Below are positions 58,820 through 64,000 of a stretch of DNA of 64,000 nt, piece by piece (position 1 is the stretch's first letter; each line of letters opens with the position of its first letter). A program made the position numbers and the translations under genes. The DNA comes from Streptomyces sp. SLBN-118 (GTDB lineage: Bacteria; Actinomycetota; Actinomycetes; Streptomycetales; Streptomycetaceae): assembly GCF_006715635.1 (NCBI RefSeq), contig NZ_VFNP01000002.1, positions 2,852,001 through 2,916,000 on the forward strand, given 5' to 3'. The notes under the pieces were generated by a model. It ran no database searches and had not been told where the DNA came from. It saw only the letters and a list, made by a program, of their open reading frames with translations.

Positions 58820-59779
58820 CTAGAGGCCGGAGCGCTCCGCGTACATCTTGGCGATCACGGCCTCGATGTCCGGCTCCCGTACCGACAGATCCACCAGCGG
58901 ATACTTGTCGGCGATCGCGGCCACCAGCGGGGCGGCGGACTGGGACGCGGGGAACGCGAGCCACTGGCGCGGGCCCTCGATCCGCACCGTGCGGGCCAGG
59001 TCCACAACGATGGGCGGCAGTTCGCGTTCCAGGTCCACGACCAGCGTCCGCTCGCTCTCCCCCACCTCGTGGAGCCCGGCGAGCGCACCGTCGTACATCA
59101 GCCGCCCGTGGTCGATGACCATCACGCGCTTGCACAGCTGCTCGATGTCGGTGAGATCGTGCGTCGTCAGCAGCACCGTCGTCTCCCGCTCGGCGTTGAG
59201 GTCGCGCAGGAAGTCCCGGACCTTCGCCTTGGAGATCACGTCGAGCCCGATGGTCGGCTCGTCCAGATACAGCACTTCGGGGTCGTGCAGCAGCGCCGCC
59301 GCGATGTCGCCGCGCATCCGCTGGCCGAGCGAGAGCTGCCGTACGGGCACGTCCAACAGCTCGGCCAGGTCCAGGAGTTCGACACAGCGGTCGAGGTTCT
59401 CGCGGAAGCGCCTGTCGGGAATCCGGTACATCCGGTGCACGAGGCGGTACGAGTCCTTCAGCGGCAGGTCCCACCACAGGGTCGTGCGCTGGCCGAAGAC
59501 CACGCCGATGCGCTGTGCGAGGCGCGTGCGCTCGCGGGACGGGTCGATGCCCGCGACCCGCAGCCGCCCGCCGCTGGGGGTCAGGATGCCCGTCAGCATC
59601 TTGATGGTGGTCGACTTCCCCGCACCGTTGGGGCCGATGTAGCCGACCATCTCGCCGCGCGGCACCCGGAAGCTGATCCCGTCGACCGCGCGGACCTGGT
59701 GTTTCTCGCGGCGCAGCCTGCCCGCCTTGCGGCGTACGTCGAAGACCTTCTCGACGCCGTCCAGCTCGATGAAGTCCAT
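58820..59779 (-). CDS. ABC-2 type exporter ATP-binding protein
   Basis: This 319-residue ATPase has Walker A GPNGAGKSTT, Q-loop VVFGQRTTLWW, signature LSLGQRMRGDIAAALLHDPE, Walker B VLYLDEPTIGLD and H-loop LLTTHDLTD. Its C-terminal approximately 80 residues match the NatA-like ABC-2 exporters. It is third in an operon with two ABC-2 permeases (6 nt after the nearer one). Substrate unknown. Confidence 0.93.
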   Translation of the reverse strand: MDFIELDGVEKVFDVRRKAGRLRREKHQVRAVDGISFRVPRGEMVGYIGPNGAGKSTTIKMLTGILTPSGGRLRVAGIDPSRERTRLAQRIGVVFGQRTTLWWDLPLKDSYRLVHRMYRIPDRRFRENLDRCVELLDLAELLDVPVRQLSLGQRMRGDIAAALLHDPEVLYLDEPTIGLDVISKAKVRDFLRDLNAERETTVLLTTHDLTDIEQLCKRVMVIDHGRLMYDGALAGLHEVGESERTLVVDLERELPPIVVDLARTVRIEGPRQWLAFPASQSAAPLVAAIADKYPLVDLSVREPDIEAVIAKMYAERSGL

Positions 59780-59785
59780 GCGCTC

Positions 59786-60589
59786 TCAGCTCCCCGTGCT
59801 CCGGTACGAACGAAGGGCCGTCCGCCACGCGAGTGCGGTGAGCAGACAGCAGGCCGCGGCGACGAACGGCGGCAGGAAGGCCGTCCAGCCCGGCACACCG
59901 GCCGGAGCGTCGCGGCCCAGGACGTACAGCGCGGGCAGCCAGTTGACGAAGGCCAGCGGTACGACGTACACGACCCCGCGCACCAGGTCCTGCGCGAATA
60001 TCGTCGGCGGGTACTGCAGCAGCGTATTGCCGCCGTAGGTGAAGGAGTTGGTGACCTCCGAGGCGTCCTGCGCCCAGAACTGGAAGGACGCGCCCGCCAC
60101 CATCACCGCGCAGAAGATCAGCGAGCCGCAGACCACCATCAGCGGCAACATCGCCACCTTCACGGCCGTCCACTCCACGTCGAGCATCACCAGCGACCAG
60201 ATCAGCACAAGCAGCCCCTGGCTGACCCGTCCGAGGCGGCGCAGCGCGAACCGGTCCGCCGCCACCTGGGCAAGCACCGGCACCGGCCGTACGAGGAGTG
60301 TGTCGAGGGTCCCGTCCCGCACCCGCCTGCCCAGCCTGTTGACCTGTCCCATCGCCAGGTCCGCGAGCCCGAAGGCGGTGCTGGTGGTGCCGTACAGGAA
60401 GGCCACCTCGGCGAAGGAGAAGCCCCCCAGGCCGTCCACCTGACTGAACATCAGCACGATGACCACAAAGTCGAAGATCGTCGCGGTGAAATTGGAGAAG
60501 AGGGTCATCGCGAAGGAGAAGCGGTACGTCATCGTGGAGCGCACCCACATCATCGCGATCATCCGGTACGCACGCCAGGACTCACCCAC
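59786..60589 (-). CDS. ABC-2 family permease (DUF990-like) B
   Basis: This 267-residue permease starts at GTG 60589, which lies inside the end of the preceding permease gene (8-nt overlap). It has six hydrophobic helices, for example FDFVVIVLMFSQVDGLGGF and MLPLMVVCGSLIFCAVMVAG, and the family motif RVRDGTLDTLLVRPV in the first cytoplasmic loop. It forms the exporter with permease A and the ATPase. Confidence 0.88.
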   Translation of the reverse strand: MGESWRAYRMIAMMWVRSTMTYRFSFAMTLFSNFTATIFDFVVIVLMFSQVDGLGGFSFAEVAFLYGTTSTAFGLADLAMGQVNRLGRRVRDGTLDTLLVRPVPVLAQVAADRFALRRLGRVSQGLLVLIWSLVMLDVEWTAVKVAMLPLMVVCGSLIFCAVMVAGASFQFWAQDASEVTNSFTYGGNTLLQYPPTIFAQDLVRGVVYVVPLAFVNWLPALYVLGRDAPAGVPGWTAFLPPFVAAACCLLTALAWRTALRSYRSTGS

Positions 60590-61382
60590 CCTGCACCACC
60601 ACCCTCCGGGTGGCCGCGGACTGGACGAAGCGCCCCGCGGCCAGCAGGACGACCGCCCAGCCGAGCTGGAACGCGTACGCCCCCACCAGCGCCCACCCCG
60701 TGCGCTTCTCCAGGAAGACATCCGCCGGGACCTGGAGCATCGACGCCCAGGGCAACGCCCGCGCGACCTCGCCCAGCGCGCCCGGGAAGACGTTCAGCGG
60801 CAGCAGCATCCCGGAGAAGAACATGCCCGCGAGCCAGGCGATCTGCGCCGTACCGGCGCCGTCCATCAGCCAGAACGCGCTCAGCGCCACCAGGTACCAG
60901 ACCGCGAAACTGACCGTCACACCCAGCGCCACCGACAGGAGGAAGGCCGGCCAGGTGAGCGCCCTCGACGGCAGCGCGAGGTCGAAGGCGAACGCGCCCA
61001 CCACCATCGGCACCACGCCGCGTCCGAGCAGATGGAACAGGGCGCGCCCCAAGTTGGCCGAGAACCACCACAGTTGGAGGTCCACTGGCCGGTACAGGTC
61101 GATGGCGATGTCGCCCGTCTTGATCCGCTCGATCAGCTCGTCCTCGAAGCCCCCGCCCATCAGCCCGGCGGTGGCCAGCAGCGCCTGACCGATCCACACA
61201 TAGGCGAGCGCCTCGGCCATGTCGTAACCGCCCAGGTGGGGCCGCTCGTCCCAGAGGGCTCTGTAGGTGTACGCCAGGATGAAGCCGAAGACGGTGTTGG
61301 TGAACACCCCCGCCGCCGTGGCCATCCGGTAGGTCGCATGGCGCCGGAATCCGCCCGCCGCAACGGCCGCGTACAGCCGCAC
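60582..61382 (-). CDS. ABC-2 family permease (DUF990-like) A
   Basis: This 266-residue permease starts at GTG 61382 with GGGGGAGGGAG 5 nt upstream. It has about six membrane helices and the family motif LIERIKTGDIAIDLYRPVDLQ. It is the first gene of the three-gene exporter operon, divergent from the penicillin-binding protein gene across 130 bp. Confidence 0.88.
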   Translation of the reverse strand: MRLYAAVAAGGFRRHATYRMATAAGVFTNTVFGFILAYTYRALWDERPHLGGYDMAEALAYVWIGQALLATAGLMGGGFEDELIERIKTGDIAIDLYRPVDLQLWWFSANLGRALFHLLGRGVVPMVVGAFAFDLALPSRALTWPAFLLSVALGVTVSFAVWYLVALSAFWLMDGAGTAQIAWLAGMFFSGMLLPLNVFPGALGEVARALPWASMLQVPADVFLEKRTGWALVGAYAFQLGWAVVLLAAGRFVQSAATRRVVVQGG

Positions 61383-61512
61383 CTGGACTCCCTCCCCCTG
61401 AAGGCACCAAAGCGCACGACCCTAGCCCAGCACCGCCGGCCCACGCGACGGCTTTTGCGCCCGGGGGTCCTGGCTCCGCTGGATAACCCACCCAAAAGGG
61501 CAGTATGTGCCT

Positions 61513-63942
61513 ATGAGCGACGAGCCACAGCGGCAGGGCTGGACACCTCGGGACGCGACCGTCGCCGGACCGGGGCCCGGGGCCGGGCCGGGGAAGAAAG
61601 GCACCAAGACCCGTCCCGGGCGCACCGGGTGGCGCCGCCTCGTCCCCACCTGGCGGATGGTGCTCGGCGCGTTCCTGCTCATCACCCTGCTGCTGATCGG
61701 CGGCTTCCTGGCCGGCTACATGCTCGTCGACATCCCGTCCGCCAATGCCGCGGCCACCGCCCAGTCCAATGTCTACCTCTACAAGGACGGCACACAGATC
61801 GCCCGTGACGGCGAGGTCAACCGCGAGAACGTGGGCCTCGCGCAGGTCCCGCTGACCGTGCAGCGGGCCGTACTGGCCGCCGAGGACCGGGACTTCTACT
61901 CCGAGCGCGCCGTCGACCCCAAGGCGATGGTCCGCGCCGCCTGGAACACCCTGACCGGGAAGGGCAGGCAGTCCGGCTCCACCATCACCCAGCAGTACGT
62001 CAAGAACTACTACCTGGGCCAGGAGCAGACGATCTCGCGGAAGTGGAAGGAGTTCTTCATCGCGATCAAGCTGGGGCGCGAGGAGAGCAAGAGCGACATC
62101 CTCGAGGGCTATCTCAACACCAGCTATTTCGGACGCAACGCATACGGCATCCAGGCCGCCGCCCAGGCGTACTACGGCAAGGACATCAAGGACCTCGACA
62201 CGGCGCAGGGCGCCTACCTCGCGTCCCTGCTCAACGCCCCGAGCGCGTACGACGTCGCCACGCACCCGGAGAACCGGGCCGCCGCGCTCGCCCGCTGGAA
62301 CTACACCCTCGACGGCATGGTCACGAAGAAGTGGCTCAGCCCCGCCGCGCGCGCGGCCATGACCTTCCCGGTGCCGCGGACCGCGAAGCCCGCGACCGGA
62401 CTGTCGGGCCAGCGCGGCTATATCGTCCAGGCCGTCGAGGACTACCTCACCAGCAACAAGATCATCGACGAGAACACCCTGGCCACCGGCGGCTACCGGA
62501 TCACGACCACACTGCAGCGCGACAAGCAGAACGCCTTCAGACAGGCGGTCGACGACCAGGTGATGTCCAGACTCGCCCCGGACCGCGAGGCCGACCGCAT
62601 CGTCCGGGTGGGCGGCGCCTCCATCGATCCGGCCACCGGGAAGGTCCTCGCCATGTACGGCGGCGTCGACTACACCAAGCAGTACGTCAACAACGCGACC
62701 CGCCGTGACTACCAAGTCGGCTCCACCTTCAAACCGTTCGTCTTCACCTCCGCCGTCGAGCACGGCTCCGAAACCCAGGACGGCCGGCACATCACCCCCA
62801 ACACCGTCTACGACGGCACCAACAGGCGCCCGGTCCAGGGCTGGAGCGGAAAGCCCTACGCCCCCGCCAACGAGGACGACTTCTCGTACGGGCCCATCAC
62901 CGTACGCACCGCCACCGACAGGTCCGTCAACGCCGTGTACGCGCAAATGGCCCTGGACGTCGGGCCCGCCAGGGTCAGAAAGACGGCGACCGCCCTGGGG
63001 ATCCCGGCGAACACCCCGGACCTGCACGCCTCCCCCTCCATCGCGCTCGGCCCCGCGACCGCGAGCGTCCTCGACATGACGGAGGCCTACGCGACGCTCG
63101 CCAACCACGGCAGGCACGGCACGTACACCCTGGTCGAGAAGGTCTCCAAGGACGGCATCGACGTCCCTCTGCCCAAGGCGGGCCCCGAACAGGCCGTCAG
63201 CCGGGAGGCCGCCGACACGACGACCTCGATCCTGCAGAGCGTGGTCGAGGGCGGCACGGGCACCGAGGCCCGCTCCGCGGGCCGCCCGGCCGCCGGCAAG
63301 ACCGGCACGGCGGAGGAGGACCAGGCCGCCTGGTTCGCGGGCTACACCCCGGACCTGGCGACCGTCGTCGCGGTGATGGGCCAGGACCCGGCGACCGGGG
63401 CGCACAAGCCGCTGTACGGGGCGCTGGGGCTGCCGCGGATCAACGGCGGCGGAGCACCGGCGAAGATCTGGGGCCAGTTCACCGGGCTCGCGCTGGAGGA
63501 CTCCGACATCGAGGAGTTCGACCTGGAGCTGCAGGAGGGGGCGGAGGAGGCCGAGCCTCCGGAGGAGCCCGAGCCCCCGGACGATTCCCCACAGGCTCCT
63601 GGCTCCAGCCCGCCGAGCCTGCCCCCCGGCCAGACGCAGGGCCAGGACCAGGGCCAGACGCAGGGGCAGAACCAGGGGCAGAGTCAGGGGCAGACCGGTG
63701 GCCAGACGGACGGCGGCACCGACGACGGCGGCACCACGGACGGCGGGCAGACGGACGGCGGGCAGACGGACGGCGGGACGACCACCGGAGGAGGCACCGA
63801 CGGGGGCACGGCCACCGGAGGGACGGCGGACGGGGGCACGACGACCGGCGGAATCATCGGCGGGAACGACACGGGCGGCGGGACGGCGGACGGGGGCGTG
63901 GACAGCAGACCCGCGCCCAGCCGTCGCCGGCCCAGTCAGTGA
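61513..63942 (+). CDS. Bifunctional penicillin-binding protein (GT51 glycosyltransferase + transpeptidase)
   Basis: This 809-residue class A PBP has one membrane anchor (VLGAFLLITLLLIGGFLAGY). A GT51 domain follows (VLAAEDRDFYSERAVDPKAM, GGSTITQQYVKNYYLG variants, EGYLNTSYFGRNAYGIQAAAQ). The transpeptidase domain has SxxK in GSTFKPFVF, SxN in DRSVNAVYAQ and KTG in AGKTGTAEE. It polymerises and cross-links peptidoglycan at the membrane surface. The last approximately 150 residues are Pro/Glu then Gln-Gly (GQTQGQDQGQ) and Thr-Asp-Gly repeats. An alternative start is GTG 61507. Confidence 0.94.
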   Translation: MSDEPQRQGWTPRDATVAGPGPGAGPGKKGTKTRPGRTGWRRLVPTWRMVLGAFLLITLLLIGGFLAGYMLVDIPSANAAATAQSNVYLYKDGTQIARDGEVNRENVGLAQVPLTVQRAVLAAEDRDFYSERAVDPKAMVRAAWNTLTGKGRQSGSTITQQYVKNYYLGQEQTISRKWKEFFIAIKLGREESKSDILEGYLNTSYFGRNAYGIQAAAQAYYGKDIKDLDTAQGAYLASLLNAPSAYDVATHPENRAAALARWNYTLDGMVTKKWLSPAARAAMTFPVPRTAKPATGLSGQRGYIVQAVEDYLTSNKIIDENTLATGGYRITTTLQRDKQNAFRQAVDDQVMSRLAPDREADRIVRVGGASIDPATGKVLAMYGGVDYTKQYVNNATRRDYQVGSTFKPFVFTSAVEHGSETQDGRHITPNTVYDGTNRRPVQGWSGKPYAPANEDDFSYGPITVRTATDRSVNAVYAQMALDVGPARVRKTATALGIPANTPDLHASPSIALGPATASVLDMTEAYATLANHGRHGTYTLVEKVSKDGIDVPLPKAGPEQAVSREAADTTTSILQSVVEGGTGTEARSAGRPAAGKTGTAEEDQAAWFAGYTPDLATVVAVMGQDPATGAHKPLYGALGLPRINGGGAPAKIWGQFTGLALEDSDIEEFDLELQEGAEEAEPPEEPEPPDDSPQAPGSSPPSLPPGQTQGQDQGQTQGQNQGQSQGQTGGQTDGGTDDGGTTDGGQTDGGQTDGGTTTGGGTDGGTATGGTADGGTTTGGIIGGNDTGGGTADGGVDSRPAPSRRRPSQ

Positions 63943-63961
63943 CCCCCGTCGCTGAGCGGGG

Positions 63962-64000
63962 TCAGTGACCCGAGGTCGCCTTCAGACCGACCACCGCGAC
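63962..64000 (-). CDS. C-terminal end of an unidentified gene entering from the right
   Basis: Reading in from the window edge on the minus strand gives VAVVGLKATSGH followed by TGA, 19 bp beyond the PBP stop on the other strand. Too short to identify. Convergent placement after the PBP gene makes it plausible as a real gene end. Confidence 0.35.
   Translation of the reverse strand, partial: VAVVGLKATSGH

Noticed and set aside
60559-63405. 948-codon minus-strand frame opposite the penicillin-binding protein gene
   Set aside because: GC-rich antisense artefact of the PBP coding sequence; residue pattern shows no domain.
63684-63872. Pro/Val/Ser repeat peptide on the minus strand near the window end
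   Set aside because: It is the antisense of the PBP Thr-Asp-Gly repeat tail.
1-64000. CRISPR arrays, insertion sequences, rRNA genes, phage structural genes
   Set aside because: I looked for regularly spaced repeats, transposase motifs and rRNA signatures and saw none.

Overview
The window looks like Streptomyces chromosome. It is very GC-rich with strong third-position GC bias, dense in genes, uses GTG/TTG starts freely, and encodes many Streptomyces-typical families (DUF397, DUF5753, DUF6879, DUF1707, DUF6412, excalibur and CHRD proteins, class E/F sortases). The few TTA leucine codons sit in accessory genes. The gene order around cslA-glxA matches, from memory, the poly-GlcNAc/cellulose-like glycan locus of S. 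coelicolor and S. lividans; this was not checked by alignment.

Region 1 (1-20.1 kb) is a catabolic and uptake locus that appears split by a biosynthetic island. One part has a flavin oxidoreductase, two Asp/Glu-racemase-superfamily enzymes, a D-2-hydroxyacid dehydrogenase and an amidase (1-4.7 kb). The other has a DUF3830 protein, an EhuBCDA-type ABC importer (ectoine uptake family) and an IclR regulator (15.7-20.1 kb). Between them, at 4.7-15.6 kb, lies a class I lanthipeptide cluster of the FxLD type. It has a precursor peptide, a LanB dehydratase, a LanC cyclase, a separate SpaB_C-like protein, a protein-isoaspartate-methyltransferase-like enzyme and an uncharacterised helical protein, followed by an anti-sigma-like ATPase, an XRE/TPR regulator and a phosphotransferase. 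TTA codons in lanB (two) and in the XRE regulator suggest bldA control.

Region 2 (20.1-29.4 kb) is the extracellular glycan locus. Two identical tRNA-Lys(CTT) genes bracket an AA10 LPMO gene, an SPFH membrane protein and a secreted NlpC/P60-like peptidoglycan-binding protein. Then come cslA (GT2 synthase), glxA (copper radical oxidase) and a convergent GH6 lipoprotein hydrolase. A DasR-like palindrome lies upstream of the LPMO gene, which would tie the locus to GlcNAc sensing.

Region 3 (29.8-40.3 kb) is mostly housekeeping and cell surface: a class F sortase with a membrane-anchored partner, a NagD-like phosphatase, a very short GntR protein, an LAXTG wall protein, a ROK repressor divergent from a Gfo/Idh/MocA dehydrogenase, an FAH-family enzyme, a second YidC, a class E sortase and a TPR/SEC-C protein.

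Region 4 (40.5-53.2 kb) is accessory. It holds a ScoMcrA-like putative restriction nuclease, two regulator modules (ATPase/XRE/DUF397 and XRE/DUF6879/small protein), gene remnants, the 2-methylisoborneol operon (family 2B encapsulin shell, terpene synthase cargo, GPP methyltransferase), a run of small cysteine-containing hypotheticals and an excalibur lipoprotein.

Region 5 (53.4-64 kb) is envelope-related: a COG4315 lipoprotein, a CHRD protein, a DUF445 membrane protein, an SGNH hydrolase, a DUF1707 protein, an ABC-2 exporter and a bifunctional penicillin-binding protein. I saw no rRNA, CRISPR array, transposase or integrase.
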